NCBI RefSeq assembly: GCF_003664125.1
Contig: NZ_RCCP01000008.1
Location: forward strand, 1-64,000
Length of the DNA stretch: 64,000 nucleotides
Reading direction: 5' to 3'
Source of the DNA: Planococcus citreus
GTDB taxonomy: Bacteria > Bacillota > Bacilli > Bacillales_A > Planococcaceae
Made by a program: the position numbers and the translations under genes. The notes beneath the pieces are model-generated. The model made no database searches and was not told the origin of the DNA. It saw nothing but the letters and a program-made list of their open reading frames with translations. Numbering within the stretch: position 1 is the stretch's first letter; each line of letters starts with the position of its first letter. This document shows, piece after piece, positions 10,538 to 18,928 of the stretch.

Positions 10538-10768
10538 CGTTGACGGGAAGAAGTAAGGAAAGCATGCTCAAAAGAGAGGGTCATCACCGGCTGTAAGTGA
10601 CCTGTGCCGCTGCGTTCCTGAAATGCCTCCCCGAGTGCTGAGTCGAAACGAGTAGACCAGACGTTTGCCTGCGTTAAAGGCTTCGAGAGAAAAGGACATG
10701 TCCTTTTAATCAGAGTGGAACCGCGCGGGAAAGCGTCTCTGTCAAGCAATTGACAGGGGCGCTTTTTA
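10538..10768 (+). promoter_or_regulatory. T-box leader, cysteine specifier (UGC)
   Basis: Stem I shows the AGTA loop-E strand (10552-10555), helix AGGAA/TTCCT (10556-10560 with 10615-10619), the AG bulge AGAGAG (10573-10578) and a distal hairpin GGTCA/TGACC. On the 3' side GAA (10620-10622) is followed by the probable specifier TGC (10624-10626). The T-box AGAGTGGAACCGCG is at 10712-10725; its UGGA fits a tRNA with discriminator U, as in tRNA-Cys. The terminator is a 12-bp stem (10733-10744 with 10751-10762) plus T5. Uncharged tRNA-Cys should therefore allow transcription of cysE and cysS. Confidence 0.93.
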
Positions 10769-10794
10769 TATTGGAACAGAAAGGAGAATGCCGG

Positions 10795-11469
10795 ATGTGG
10801 AAATTATTGAAAGAAGATATTGATGTTATTTTTGAACAAGACCCTGCTGCCCGCAGTTATTTTGAAGTGGTGCTGACGTACGCCGGACTGCACGCCATCT
10901 GGGCCCACCGTTTGGCGCATTTCTTCTTTAAGAAGAAACTGTTTTTCATCGCGCGGGCGATTTCCCAAGTCAGCCGCTTCTTCACAGGAATTGAAATCCA
11001 TCCGGGTGCCGTCATCGGCCGGCGTTTGTTTATCGACCACGGCATGGGTGTCGTTGTTGGGGAAACCTGTGAAATCGGCAACGATGTGACGCTCTATCAA
11101 GGCGTTACACTTGGGGGAACCGGCAAAGAGCGCGGGAAACGCCATCCGACACTCGCAGATAACGTGCTGGTCGCGACAGGCGCCAAAGTGCTCGGCTCGA
11201 TTACGGTAGGCGAAAACTCCAAAGTCGGAGCGGGATCGGTCGTTTTGAAAGACGTGCCGCCGAATTCGACGGTTGTCGGCATCCCAGGAAAAGTCGTCAT
11301 TCAGGACGGCGTTAAAGTGAAAAAGCGAGATTTAAACCACCAGAACATGCCGGATCCGGTCATGGATAAATGCGATGGCATGGAAATGAAAATCGCTGCC
11401 TTGCAGCGTGAAGTGGAACAATTGAAAAGAGAAAATAACCAGCAGCAGGAAGAAGGGAAGTTACTATGA
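10795..11469 (+). CDS. cysE: serine O-acetyltransferase
   Basis: A 224-residue first enzyme of cysteine synthesis: L-serine plus acetyl-CoA gives O-acetylserine. The N-terminal helical part is followed by left-handed beta-helix hexapeptide repeats (about 65-180), with the catalytic [11 protein letters not shown] segment and [18 protein letters not shown] active-site loop. The C-terminal tail is a predicted coiled coil. ATG at 10795 is used because AAAGGAG is 9 bases upstream; the reading frame is open further upstream, but that part is the T-box terminator. The stop overlaps cysS (ATGA). Confidence 0.97.
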   Translation: MWKLLKEDIDVIFEQDPAARSYFEVVLTYAGLHAIWAHRLAHFFFKKKLFFIARAISQVSRFFTGIEIHPGAVIGRRLFIDHGMGVVVGETCEIGNDVTLYQGVTLGGTGKERGKRHPTLADNVLVATGAKVLGSITVGENSKVGAGSVVLKDVPPNSTVVGIPGKVVIQDGVKVKKRDLNHQNMPDPVMDKCDGMEMKIAALQREVEQLKRENNQQQEEGKLL

Positions 11470-12863
11470 GTATCCAGATTTTTAATTCATTGACGCGTCA
11501 AAAAGAAGCGTTCGTGCCGCTTGAAGAAGGCAAAGTGAAAATGTATGTGTGCGGCCCGACTGTCTACAACTACATCCATATCGGTAACGCCCGCCCAGTC
11601 ATCGTGTATGACACAGTGCGCCGTTACTTGGAATACCGCGGGTACGACGTAAAATATGTATCGAATTTCACGGATGTCGACGATAAATTAATCAAAGCGG
11701 CAAATGAACTTGGCGAGGAAGTGCCGGAAATTGCAGAACGCTTTATCACTGCATATTTCGACAACACGAAAGCACTCGGCTGCGCAGAAGCAGATGTCCA
11801 TCCGCGTGTTACGGGGCATATGCCGCAAATCGTGGAGTTTATTGAAGCGCTCATCGAAAAAGGCTATGCCTATGAATCGCAAGGCGATGTGTATTACCAT
11901 ACGCGTAAATTCGACGGATATGGGAAATTATCCCATCAGTCGGTAGATGAATTGAAAGTCGGCGCCCGTATCGAAGCTGGCGATAAAAAACAGGATGCCC
12001 TGGATTTCGTATTATGGAAAGCGGCAAAACCTGGCGAAATTTCCTGGGAAAGCCCATGGGGCAAAGGACGCCCGGGCTGGCATATCGAATGCTCGGTGAT
12101 GGCAAGAGAACACCTTGGCGATACGATCGATATCCATGCCGGCGGCCAGGATTTGACGTTCCCACACCATGAAAATGAAATCGCCCAATCGGAAGCTTAT
12201 ACGGGCAAGCCGTTTGCGCGTTATTGGATGCATAACGGGTATATTAATATTGAAAACGAAAAAATGTCCAAGTCCTTGAATAACTTCGTATTGGTCAATG
12301 ACATTCTAAAAGAACTTGACCCGCAAGTATTGCGTTTGTTTATGCTGTCGGTTCATTATCGCCATCCGATCAATTACTCCAAAGGATTGGTAGAAGACGC
12401 AAAAGCCGGGATGGAGCGGATCCGTACGGCGTATGGCAATGTTAAACACCGCTTGGAGAATTCAGCCGGCCTTGGCGACCATAACGATATTTGGCTGTCG
12501 AAAATCGAAGCGATCAAGCAGGAATTCATCGAAACAATGGACGATGATTTCAATACGGCGAATGCCATCTCAAAGCTGTTCGACCTGTCGAAACTTGCGA
12601 ATACTTACTTGCTTGAGAAACAGACGGCTGAACCGGTTCTTCAAACTTTCATCGATGTGTTTGATGAGTTGGTGGAAGTTCTTGGCTTGCCGTTTGCGCA
12701 ATCGGAGCTTTTGGATGCGGAAATTGAAGCATTATTGGAAGAGCGTATCGAAGCACGCAAAAACCGTGATTTCGCAAGATCGGATGAAATCCGCGACCAA
12801 TTGAAAGAACAGAACATCATTTTGGAAGATACAGCGCAAGGTACACGCTGGAAGAGAGGCTAA
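11466..12863 (+). CDS. cysS: cysteine--tRNA ligase
   Basis: A 465-residue class I synthetase. The HIGH motif is in [11 protein letters not shown] (about residues 33-43) and KMSKS in [12 protein letters not shown] (about 264-270). The zinc ligands Cys in VCGPTV, Cys in HIECS and the HHENE histidines are present. Its co-transcription with cysE behind one Cys-responsive T-box links cysteine synthesis with charging. It overlaps cysE by 4 bp. Confidence 0.98.
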   Translation: MSIQIFNSLTRQKEAFVPLEEGKVKMYVCGPTVYNYIHIGNARPVIVYDTVRRYLEYRGYDVKYVSNFTDVDDKLIKAANELGEEVPEIAERFITAYFDNTKALGCAEADVHPRVTGHMPQIVEFIEALIEKGYAYESQGDVYYHTRKFDGYGKLSHQSVDELKVGARIEAGDKKQDALDFVLWKAAKPGEISWESPWGKGRPGWHIECSVMAREHLGDTIDIHAGGQDLTFPHHENEIAQSEAYTGKPFARYWMHNGYINIENEKMSKSLNNFVLVNDILKELDPQVLRLFMLSVHYRHPINYSKGLVEDAKAGMERIRTAYGNVKHRLENSAGLGDHNDIWLSKIEAIKQEFIETMDDDFNTANAISKLFDLSKLANTYLLEKQTAEPVLQTFIDVFDELVEVLGLPFAQSELLDAEIEALLEERIEARKNRDFARSDEIRDQLKEQNIILEDTAQGTRWKRG

Positions 12864-12868
12864 TCGGC

Positions 12869-13285
12869 ATGGTATTGAGAAAACAAGACGTTGATCAATT
12901 GAATGCCTTGGCACTCGCTTATATGGGAGATGCCGTTTACGAGACGGCAGTGCGTGCACACTTGCTTCACGCGGGCCGTGTGAAGCCGAATATCCTTCAC
13001 CGGTCTTCGACGGCGTTCGTTTCGGCTAAGTCCCAGGCGTTCATTTTGAAGCGCTTTGTTGATGAAGGCGTCCTGACTGAAACGGAGCTTGCCATCATGC
13101 GGAGGGGCCGCAATGCAAAATCCGGTTCGGTACCGAGAAATACCGATGTCCAGACCTATAATTTCAGCACCGCCTTTGAAGCGGTGCTCGGCTGGTTGTA
13201 TTTAAAAGAAGAGCAGGAGCGGCTGGATGAGTTGATCAATTATGCCATCAGCATCGCTGAAGAGCCGAGAGGAGTGGTCAAATGA
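12869..13285 (+). CDS. mrnC: Mini-ribonuclease 3
   Basis: A 138-residue RNase III-like nuclease without a double-strand RNA-binding domain. In B. subtilis it matures 23S rRNA. The signature ALAYMGDAVYE (about 14-24) carries the catalytic acidic residues and the second motif AFEAVLGWLYL the other pair. It starts 5 bp after cysS and overlaps rlmB by 4 bp (ATGA), so it belongs to the same transcript. Confidence 0.96.
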   Translation: MVLRKQDVDQLNALALAYMGDAVYETAVRAHLLHAGRVKPNILHRSSTAFVSAKSQAFILKRFVDEGVLTETELAIMRRGRNAKSGSVPRNTDVQTYNFSTAFEAVLGWLYLKEEQERLDELINYAISIAEEPRGVVK

Positions 13286-14031
13286 CGGAGGAAACACCTG
13301 AAATCATCGGAGGCAAAAATCCGGTGCTAGAAGCATTGCGCGCCAAGCACGACATCAATAAAATCTGGGTCGCGGAAGGCGTCCAGAAAAAAGGCATTGC
13401 AGAACTTCTGCAATTGGCAAAAGAACAAAAAGTACTGGTGCAGTTTGTCCCGAAGAAGAAAATCGATGGGCTGACTGATACCAATCACCAGGGAATTGCC
13501 GCAGCAGTCGCGGCGTACCGCTATGCAGAACTGGAAGAGTTGTTCGCGAAAGCCCAAGACAAGCAAGAAGATCCGTTCTTCCTCATCCTCGATGAACTGG
13601 AAGACCCGCATAATCTTGGGTCGATCATGCGCACGGCAGATGCCGTGGGCGCCCACGGCTTGATCATCCCGCAGCGCCGTGCAGTCGGCTTGACCGGCGT
13701 TGTCGCGAAATCATCGACTGGGGCGATTGAACACGTGCCGGTTGTGCGCGTTAATAATTTGTCTCAGACGGTCGATGAATTGAAAAAGCGTGGCGTATGG
13801 ATCGCCGGCACCGACGCCAAAGAATCGGTGGACTACAGGCGCATGGATGCGACCTTGCCACTTGCCGTCATCATCGGCAGCGAAGGCAAAGGCATGAGCC
13901 GCATCTTGCGCGATAAATGCGACTTCCTTTATCAATTGCCGATGGTCGGCCATGTGACTTCGTTGAATGCATCGGTGGCTGCCAGCCTGTTGATGTATGA
14001 AGTCTACCGCAAGCGCCATCCAATCGGGTGA
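13282..14031 (+). CDS. rlmB: 23S rRNA 2'-O-methyltransferase RlmB (SpoU/TrmH family)
   Basis: A 249-residue SPOUT methyltransferase. An N-terminal L30e-like substrate domain (about 1-80) is followed by the knotted catalytic domain with motif 1 DELEDPHNLGSIMRTADAVG, motif 2 LAVIIGSEGKGMSR and motif 3 SLNASVAASLLMYE. The predicted target is the conserved guanosine near position 2251 of 23S rRNA, by analogy to E. coli RlmB. Translationally coupled to mrnC by ATGA. Confidence 0.95.
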   Translation: MTEETPEIIGGKNPVLEALRAKHDINKIWVAEGVQKKGIAELLQLAKEQKVLVQFVPKKKIDGLTDTNHQGIAAAVAAYRYAELEELFAKAQDKQEDPFFLILDELEDPHNLGSIMRTADAVGAHGLIIPQRRAVGLTGVVAKSSTGAIEHVPVVRVNNLSQTVDELKKRGVWIAGTDAKESVDYRRMDATLPLAVIIGSEGKGMSRILRDKCDFLYQLPMVGHVTSLNASVAASLLMYEVYRKRHPIG

Positions 14032-14035
14032 TGCC

Positions 14036-14545
14036 ATGAATATTCTGCTGGTAGATGGTTATAACATCATTGGCGATTGGGCAGAACTAACAGCGCTGAA
14101 GAAAGAACGCCTGGCAGACGCGCGCGACCGGTTGATCGAACGGATGGCCGAATATCAAGGGTTCAAAGGGTGGCGCGTCATCATTGTGTTCGATGCCCAT
14201 CTGGTGCCCGGCATCGAAGCGAAAAATTTGCACAGCGAAGTGGAAGTCATTTTCACCCGTTCCAGTGAGACGGCCGATGAACGGATTGAAAAGCTGGCGA
14301 TCAGCCTGAATAGCCGGCGCGACCAAATTTACGTCGCCACATCCGACTCGACCGAACAATGGGTGATTTTTGCTAAAGGAGCTTTGCGCATCTCCGCGCG
14401 TGAATTGGAAATCGAGATGGAGGAAATTGACAAGCGCATTGCAAAGAAAGTGCGTGAGATCCAAGAGCAGCGCTCCATCTCCAAGATTCCACTTGAAGGA
14501 GAAGTGGCAGAAATTTTCGAAAAATGGCGACGAGGCCTCAAATGA
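14036..14545 (+). CDS. rae1: ribosome-associated NYN-domain endonuclease Rae1 (YacP)
   Basis: A 169-residue PIN-like NYN-domain protein. It begins MNILLVDGYNIIGDW, the first acidic strand of the nuclease fold, and has the later IVFDAHLVPG and VATSDSTEQWVIFAKGA motifs with the remaining acidic residues. B. subtilis Rae1 cleaves certain mRNAs in the ribosomal A site. ATG at 14036 is 4 bp after the rlmB stop and gives the family length; the longer open frame starting inside rlmB has no support. Confidence 0.95.
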   Translation: MNILLVDGYNIIGDWAELTALKKERLADARDRLIERMAEYQGFKGWRVIIVFDAHLVPGIEAKNLHSEVEVIFTRSSETADERIEKLAISLNSRRDQIYVATSDSTEQWVIFAKGALRISARELEIEMEEIDKRIAKKVREIQEQRSISKIPLEGEVAEIFEKWRRGLK

Positions 14546-14549
14546 ACTG

Positions 14550-14579
14550 TTGACGCTCAAATTTTTCTTCCTGTATACT
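14550..14579 (+). promoter_or_regulatory. SigA-type promoter of sigH
   Basis: TTGACG (14550-14555), 18-bp spacer, TATACT (14574-14579), placed just after the rae1 stop and 38 bp before the sigH start codon. Confidence 0.75.
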
Positions 14580-14616
14580 GGAAATATCGAGGCTCACCCA
14601 ATCGGAGGGATCACCC

Positions 14617-15267
14617 GTGGAAAATTTTGAGCAAGTTCGCAACCGTAACTTTACTGAAATGGCAGATGAAGAACTTGTCGGTCTGGTCCATAGCGGCAAT
14701 ACGGAAGCCTTGGATTTTCTTATCACCAAGTTCCGTCCGTTTGTGCGGATGAAAGCCCGTTCCTATTTTCTCATTGGCGCAGATAAAGAAGACATCATCC
14801 AAGAAGGCATGATCGGCTTGTACAAAGCGATCCGTGACTTCAGGAGCGATAAACTGTCTTCATTCCGCGCATTTGCAGAGCTATGCATCGTCCGCCAGAT
14901 CATCACGGCGATCAAGACAGCCACTCGCCAGAAGCATATCCCGCTGAATTCTTATGTCTCTCTCGACAAGCCGATCTACGATGAAGAGTCGGACCGGACA
15001 TTGATGGATGTGCTTGCCGGAAGCGGCGCGGACGACCCGGAAGAATTGATGATCCATAATGAAGAATTCCGGTACATGGAAGGCAAAATGGATGAAGTGT
15101 TGAGTGAACTGGAACGTGAAGTGTTGACGCTATATCTCGATGGGCAGTCTTATCAGGAAATCTCTGAAAAGCTGGAACGGCATGTAAAATCAATCGACAA
15201 TGCCTTGCAGCGGGTCAAGCGGAAACTTGAGCGGCATCTGCAGGCGAGTGAAAGCCGGTCCTCGTAA
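14617..15267 (+). CDS. sigH: RNA polymerase sigma factor SigH
   Basis: A 216-residue alternative sigma factor of the sigma-70 family. Region 2 contains DYLITKFRPF-like core binding and the very conserved DIIQEGMIGLYKAIRDF; region 4 ends in the helix-turn-helix SYQEISEKLERHVKSIDNALQRVKRKL. Its family drives early stationary-phase, competence and sporulation genes. Start codon is GTG, with GGAGGGA 8 bases upstream. The gene has its own promoter, with AbrB-type control possible but not visible. Confidence 0.97.
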   Translation: MENFEQVRNRNFTEMADEELVGLVHSGNTEALDFLITKFRPFVRMKARSYFLIGADKEDIIQEGMIGLYKAIRDFRSDKLSSFRAFAELCIVRQIITAIKTATRQKHIPLNSYVSLDKPIYDEESDRTLMDVLAGSGADDPEELMIHNEEFRYMEGKMDEVLSELEREVLTLYLDGQSYQEISEKLERHVKSIDNALQRVKRKLERHLQASESRSS

Positions 15268-15273
15268 GTACTA

Positions 15274-15300
15274 TTGACAGCAAGTTTTTATGATGATACT
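15274..15300 (+). promoter_or_regulatory. possible promoter of rpmG-secE-nusG
   Basis: A perfect TTGACA (15274-15279) is followed by GATACT (15295-15300) with a short 15-bp spacer. The spacing is suboptimal, so the call is tentative. Confidence 0.5.
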
Positions 15301-15336
15301 CTTGAAAAAGCTGTAAAATAGAGCAAGGTGAGAATA

Positions 15337-15483
15337 ATGGCTAAAAAAATCGTGTTGAGCTGCTCGAAATGTGCTTCCCGCAATTATGCGGTACCTGCGA
15401 AAGCGGATTCAAGCACACGTTTGGAACTCAAAAAATTCTGTGCTCATTGCAACGAGCATACCGTGCATAAACAAACGAAATAG
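15337..15483 (+). CDS. rpmG: 50S ribosomal protein L33
   Basis: A 48-residue protein of the large subunit with the zinc-binding pairs C9/C12 and C35/C38 intact, so it is the zinc-containing (C+) form. AAGGTGAG precedes the ATG. It is the first gene of the rpmG-secE-nusG unit. In the B. subtilis laboratory strain the gene at this place (rpmGC) is frameshifted; here it is whole. Confidence 0.95.
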   Translation: MAKKIVLSCSKCASRNYAVPAKADSSTRLELKKFCAHCNEHTVHKQTK

Positions 15484-15542
15484 TATTACTTTGAATGCCG
15501 GACGATATAGAGTGATTTTGAAATTCGGAGGTTTTTACGATA

Positions 15543-15728
15543 ATGGGTAACATTGGCGATTTCTTTAAAAATGTCGTTTCGGAAATGAGAAAAGTCAGCT
15601 GGCCAAAACGCAAGGAATTGACGCGCTATACAATCGTCGTCTTGTCAACGGTCATCTTCATGGCTCTTTTCTTCGCATTGATCGATACCGGCATATCGGA
15701 ATTATTCCGTTGGTTCCTGGCACTGTAA
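15543..15728 (+). CDS. secE: preprotein translocase subunit SecE
   Basis: A 61-residue, single-span membrane subunit of SecYEG. The amphipathic segment FFKNVVSEMRKVSWPKRKEL (about 7-26) contains the invariant VSWP motif, followed by one transmembrane helix (about 33-57). CGGAGG stands 12 bases upstream of the ATG. The order secE-nusG is nearly universal in Firmicutes. Confidence 0.95.
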   Translation: MGNIGDFFKNVVSEMRKVSWPKRKELTRYTIVVLSTVIFMALFFALIDTGISELFRWFLAL

Positions 15729-15754
15729 CACAGTCATAAGAATAACGAAAAATA

Positions 15755-15782
15755 GCCCGTCATTCCATGGAACGGGTTTTTT
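15755..15782 (+). terminator. weak terminator or attenuator between secE and nusG
   Basis: GCCCGT...ACGGGT stem with an inner TTCC/GGAA helix, followed by six T residues. The stem is short and interrupted, so it probably reduces rather than ends transcription into nusG. Confidence 0.5.
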
Positions 15783-15794
15783 CATTTGTAAAAA

Positions 15795-15827
15795 AGGAGG
15801 GATGGACGCTTAGTCCGCTCGAATATG
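15795..15827 (+). promoter_or_regulatory. displaced nusG ribosome-binding site with spacer hairpin
   Basis: The only Shine-Dalgarno sequence, AGGAGG (15795-15800), is 24 nt before the nusG ATG (15825). Between them GGAC-GCTTA-GTCC (15804-15816) can fold; with the hairpin folded the effective spacing is 11 nt. An ATG directly behind the SD (15802) opens only a three-codon frame. Confidence 0.6.
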
Positions 15828-16358
15828 GAGAAAAATTGGTATGTAGTCCATACGTATTCCGGTTATGAAAATAAGGTAAAAGCGAACCTGGAAAAGCGCG
15901 TAGAAACAATGGGAATGGAAGATTTGATCTTCCGCGTCATCATCCCTGAAGAACAGGAAACAGATTTCAAAGACGGAAAAAAACGCACAGTCATGCGCAA
16001 AACCTTCCCGGGTTACGTGCTAGTAGAACTAGTCATGACGGATGAGTCTTGGTACGTCGTCCGCAATACGCCGGGTGTGACCGGATTTATCGGTTCATCG
16101 GGCGGGGGAGCGAAACCGACGCCTCTTTTAGAAGAAGAAGTTGATTTCATCCTCAAGCAAATGGGCATGACCGAACGCAAAGTGGATATCGATTTCGCAG
16201 TCGCTGACACCGTCGAAGTAATGGAAGGGCCATTCGCCAACTTCCAAGGGAAAGTCGAGGAAATCGATGACACGAAAGGCAAAGTCAAAGTGTCGATCGA
16301 CATCTTTGGGCGCGAAACGAAAATGGAACTCGATTTCGAGCAGGTCCAAAAAGTATAA
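15825..16358 (+). CDS. nusG: transcription termination/antitermination factor NusG
   Basis: A 177-residue RNA polymerase-binding factor. The N-terminal NGN domain starts MEKNWYVVHTYSGYENKVKANL and contains the FPGYVLVE and VRNTPGVTGF motifs; the C-terminal KOW domain (about 125-177) contains GPFANFQGKVEEID. The start is fixed by homology, because no other in-frame start exists after the upstream TAA at 15789. The ribosome-binding site is unusually distant. Confidence 0.97.
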   Translation: MEKNWYVVHTYSGYENKVKANLEKRVETMGMEDLIFRVIIPEEQETDFKDGKKRTVMRKTFPGYVLVELVMTDESWYVVRNTPGVTGFIGSSGGGAKPTPLLEEEVDFILKQMGMTERKVDIDFAVADTVEVMEGPFANFQGKVEEIDDTKGKVKVSIDIFGRETKMELDFEQVQKV

Positions 16359-16367
16359 CAACGCCCC

Positions 16368-16396
16368 TTGCTATTTTTTTGCAATGGTGGTATCAT
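16368..16396 (+). promoter_or_regulatory. promoter of rplK-rplA (extended -10)
   Basis: TTGCTA (16368-16373), 17-bp spacer, TGG-TATCAT (16388-16396) with an extended -10 TGn. It lies just after nusG and gives a leader of about 130 nt before rplK. Confidence 0.72.
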
Positions 16397-16480
16397 TTCA
16401 TAGGTCAGACTGCCAAAGCGCAGCATCTGTACAAACCAATTAATTCTATCAACGAAAATCAAGTTGACGGACAGATATGA

Positions 16481-16505
16481 GTGGGAGGGGCAACCCTATT
16501 ACCAC
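16481..16505 (+). promoter_or_regulatory. L1-type autoregulatory hairpin in the rplK leader
   Basis: GTGG/CCAC and GGG/CCC helices are joined by an asymmetric internal loop (G on one side, ATTA on the other) and capped by a GCAA tetraloop. Two short helices with an asymmetric loop are the known form of L1 binding sites in mRNA and 23S rRNA. It lies 13 nt before the rplK Shine-Dalgarno. The L1 assignment is inferred. Confidence 0.55.
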
Positions 16506-16531
16506 ATCACGGACTTAAGGAGGTGTGTTTC

Positions 16532-16957
16532 GTGGCTAAAAAAGTAGTTAAAGTCGTAAAATTGCAGATTCCTGCAGCAAAAGCTAACCCAGCGCCGCCA
16601 GTAGGACCAGCACTAGGTCAAGCAGGCGTCAACATCATGGGCTTCTGTAAAGAATTTAACGCGCGTACTGCTGAACAAGCAGGACTTATTATTCCGGTTG
16701 AGATTTCGGTATTTGAAGACCGTTCATTTACTTTCATTACGAAAACTCCGCCAGCTGCAGTTCTATTGAAGAAAGCAGCAGGTATTGAATCAGGTTCAGG
16801 TGAACCGAACCGCAATAAAGTAGCGACTGTGAAACGCGACCAAGTTCGCGAAATCGCAGAAACTAAAATGCCAGATCTAAATGCCGCTTCAGTTGAAGCT
16901 GCAATGTTGATGGTTGAAGGTACTGCTCGCAGCATGGGCATTACAATCGAAGACTAA
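16532..16957 (+). CDS. rplK: 50S ribosomal protein L11
   Basis: A 141-residue protein of the GTPase-associated centre that binds the L11 region of 23S rRNA. It begins with GTG in [24 protein letters not shown] stands 9 bases upstream and the length equals the family length. The proline-rich [21 protein letters not shown] segment of the N-terminal domain, the site of thiopeptide action, is unchanged. The open frame upstream overlaps the L1-type leader and is not used. Confidence 0.98.
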   Translation: MAKKVVKVVKLQIPAAKANPAPPVGPALGQAGVNIMGFCKEFNARTAEQAGLIIPVEISVFEDRSFTFITKTPPAAVLLKKAAGIESGSGEPNRNKVATVKRDQVREIAETKMPDLNAASVEAAMLMVEGTARSMGITIED

Positions 16958-16979
16958 TTTCAAGAAGTTGTTTTTGGAT

Positions 16980-17012
16980 GGGTTGCGCAGTTCAACGCGA
17001 ACAGCGCAGCCC
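16980..17012 (+). other. conserved-type hairpin in the rplK-rplA gap
   Basis: GGGTTGCGC (16980-16988) pairs with GCGCAGCCC (17004-17012), 9 bp with one G-T pair and a 15-nt loop. No T run follows, so it is not a terminator. It may be an RNase processing site or a translational control element. Confidence 0.55.
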
Positions 17013-17063
17013 TTAATCGTGGGAGGTTCAATCCGTTAGACCACAACAAGGAGGACGTTTAAA

Positions 17064-17762
17064 ATGGCTAAAACAGGCAAAAAGCTGCAAGAAGCAGCAA
17101 AACTGATCGACCGTTCTAAGCTCTACGAAGCGAAAGAAGCTATCGAACTTGCAAAAAAGGCAAGCACAGTTAACTTCGACGCTACTGTAGAAGTCGCTTT
17201 CCGCCTAGGAATCGACACGCGTAAAAATGACCAGCAAATCCGTGGGGCAGTCGTGCTTCCAAACGGTACTGGTAAAACTCAAAGCGTTTTGGTTTTTGCT
17301 AAAGGCGATAAACTGAAAGAAGCTCAAGAAGCAGGCGCTGACTATGTCGGCGATGCTGAGTACATCCAGAAAATCCAACAAGGCTGGTTCGAATTCGACG
17401 TTATCGTCGCTACTCCGGACATGATGGGCGAAGTTGGTAAACTTGGACGCGTTCTTGGACCAAAAGGCTTGATGCCAAACCCGAAAACAGGAACTGTTAC
17501 ATTTGATGTAGCGAAAGCTGTTCAGGAAATCAAGGCTGGTAAAGTGGAATACCGTGCAGAAAAATCCGGTATCATTCACGCGCCGATCGGCAAAGTGTCT
17601 TTCGAAGACGACAAACTTGCTGAAAACTTGCAAGCAATCTATGACGTGATCTTGAAAGCTAAGCCATCTGCTGCTAAAGGCACGTACATGAAATCACTAA
17701 ACGTAACGACTACAATGGGACCTGCTGTCAAAGTAGACCCTGCAAAAGTAGTAGTTAAATAA
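17064..17762 (+). CDS. rplA: 50S ribosomal protein L1
   Basis: A 232-residue protein of the L1 stalk, involved in release of deacylated tRNA, and a translational repressor of its own operon in many bacteria. The family signatures [21 protein letters not shown] near the C-terminus and [15 protein letters not shown] in the middle are present. AAGGAGG is 8 bases before the ATG. It ends the rplKA unit; transcription restarts with the rplJ promoter 5 bp after the stop. Confidence 0.98.
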   Translation: MAKTGKKLQEAAKLIDRSKLYEAKEAIELAKKASTVNFDATVEVAFRLGIDTRKNDQQIRGAVVLPNGTGKTQSVLVFAKGDKLKEAQEAGADYVGDAEYIQKIQQGWFEFDVIVATPDMMGEVGKLGRVLGPKGLMPNPKTGTVTFDVAKAVQEIKAGKVEYRAEKSGIIHAPIGKVSFEDDKLAENLQAIYDVILKAKPSAAKGTYMKSLNVTTTMGPAVKVDPAKVVVK

Positions 17763-17766
17763 AATA

Positions 17767-17795
17767 TTGACATTCTTTCACAACTTCGTTATACT
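17767..17795 (+). promoter_or_regulatory. SigA-type promoter of rplJ-rplL
   Basis: TTGACA (17767-17772), 17-bp spacer, TATACT (17790-17795): close to consensus. The -10 box lies in the centre of a perfect inverted repeat. Confidence 0.85.
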
Positions 17796-17810
17796 GGCGA
17801 AGTTGTGAAA
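17776..17810 (+). repeat. perfect 13-bp inverted repeat around the rplJ -10 box
   Basis: TTTCACAACTTCG (17776-17788) and CGAAGTTGTGAAA (17798-17810) are exact reverse complements with a 9-bp centre that contains TATACT. No T run follows. In DNA it looks like an operator; in read-through RNA from rplA it would form a strong hairpin. Confidence 0.9.
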
Positions 17811-17817
17811 TAACCAT

Positions 17818-17947
17818 TTGTACCGCAGACAGTAGGGGCGGCTTGCCGCTTAATGAATCCCTGCCGAGGACATGATGAATTCAGATTCCATCTTAATTGA
17901 TGCTGATTTTATGCCTCTGCGTCTGTACTGGACCAGAGGCTTTTCTT
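17818..17947 (+). promoter_or_regulatory. ribosomal protein L10 leader with attenuator
   Basis: The leader has the hallmarks of the Firmicutes L10(L12) leader: GCAGACAGTAGG, a GC-rich hairpin and CCTGCCGAGGAC. It ends in a terminator-like hairpin GCCTCTG/CAGAGGC (17913-17919 with 17934-17940) followed by TTTT. Binding of the L10-L12 complex is expected to control read-through into rplJ. Confidence 0.85.
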
Positions 17948-17990
17948 ATGGACGGACGGTATGAATGACAAATCTATAGGAGGTGCCCAC

Positions 17991-18491
17991 ATGAGCAAAG
18001 CAATTGAAACGAAAAAAGTTGTTGTGCAAACAATCGCTGACAAATTCAACGCTGCTGCATCGGTTGTCGTTGTTGACTATCGCGGTTTGAACGTTGCCCA
18101 ACTTACAGAACTTCGTAAACAGCTTCGTGAGGAAGGCATCGAGTTTAAAGTTTACAAAAACTCCATGACTCGCCGCGCGACAGAAGTTCACGGCCTTGAA
18201 GCGATCAACGAACACTTCACAGGACCGAACGCTATCGCATTCTCGAACGAAGACGTCGTTGCTCCAGCGCGAATCATCAACGATTTCGCAAAAGGCAACG
18301 AAGCACTAGAAATTAAAGCCGGTATCATCGAAGGCAATGTTGCATCTGCAGATGAAATGAAAGCTCTTGCTGAACTTCCATCACGCGATGGCCTATTGTC
18401 TATGCTACTCAGCGTACTACAAGCTCCAGTCCGCAACTTCGCTGCTACTACAAAAGCAGTTGCAGACCAAAAAGAAGAACAGGGCGCTTAA
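17991..18491 (+). CDS. rplJ: 50S ribosomal protein L10
   Basis: A 166-residue protein that carries L7/L12 dimers on its C-terminal helix and binds the base of the stalk. The VVVDYRGL and [11 protein letters not shown] motifs are typical. ATG at 17991, 8 bases after AGGAGG, gives exactly the B. subtilis length; an upstream in-frame ATG at 17961 lies before the Shine-Dalgarno. Operon with rplL, under the L10 leader. Confidence 0.98.
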   Translation: MSKAIETKKVVVQTIADKFNAAASVVVVDYRGLNVAQLTELRKQLREEGIEFKVYKNSMTRRATEVHGLEAINEHFTGPNAIAFSNEDVVAPARIINDFAKGNEALEIKAGIIEGNVASADEMKALAELPSRDGLLSMLLSVLQAPVRNFAATTKAVADQKEEQGA

Positions 18492-18545
18492 TCTCTTAGC
18501 ATCCTGAGTACGACAAAAAATTACCTATCATAGGAGGAAATTATA

Positions 18546-18905
18546 ATGACACAAGAACAAATTCTAGACGCAATCAAAGAAATGACAATTCTTCAACTTA
18601 ACGACCTAGTAAAAGCAATCGAAGACGAGTTCGGCGTAACTGCTGCTGCTCCAGTTGCTGCAGCTGCTGCTGGTGGCGCTGCTGAAGAAGAGCAAACTGA
18701 GTTCGACGTAATCCTTAACTCTGCTGGCGACCAAAAAATCAAAGTCATCAAAGTTGTTCGCGAAGTTACAGGCCTTGGCTTGAAAGAAGCGAAAGGTCTT
18801 GTTGACGAAGCTCCTAAAGCTCTTAAAGAAGGCGCTACTAAAGAAGAAGCTGAAGAAATCAAAGCTAAACTTGAAGAAGTTGGCGCTTCTGTAGAAGTTA
18901 AATAA
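18546..18905 (+). CDS. rplL: 50S ribosomal protein L7/L12
   Basis: A 119-residue stalk protein that recruits translation GTPases. The N-terminal dimerisation helices are followed by an Ala/Gly hinge (about 36-50) and the globular C-terminal domain with [22 protein letters not shown]. Codon use is strongly biased, as expected for a gene expressed at four copies per ribosome. AGGAGG is 8 bases upstream. Confidence 0.98.
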   Translation: MTQEQILDAIKEMTILQLNDLVKAIEDEFGVTAAAPVAAAAAGGAAEEEQTEFDVILNSAGDQKIKVIKVVREVTGLGLKEAKGLVDEAPKALKEGATKEEAEEIKAKLEEVGASVEVK

Positions 18906-18928
18906 TTCACCTATATTATAAGAAAGAA

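Noticed and set aside
16368..16387. Terminator after nusG using TTGC/GCAA around a T run
   Set aside because: Only four base pairs, and the T run would be the loop; the stretch is better explained as the rplK promoter.
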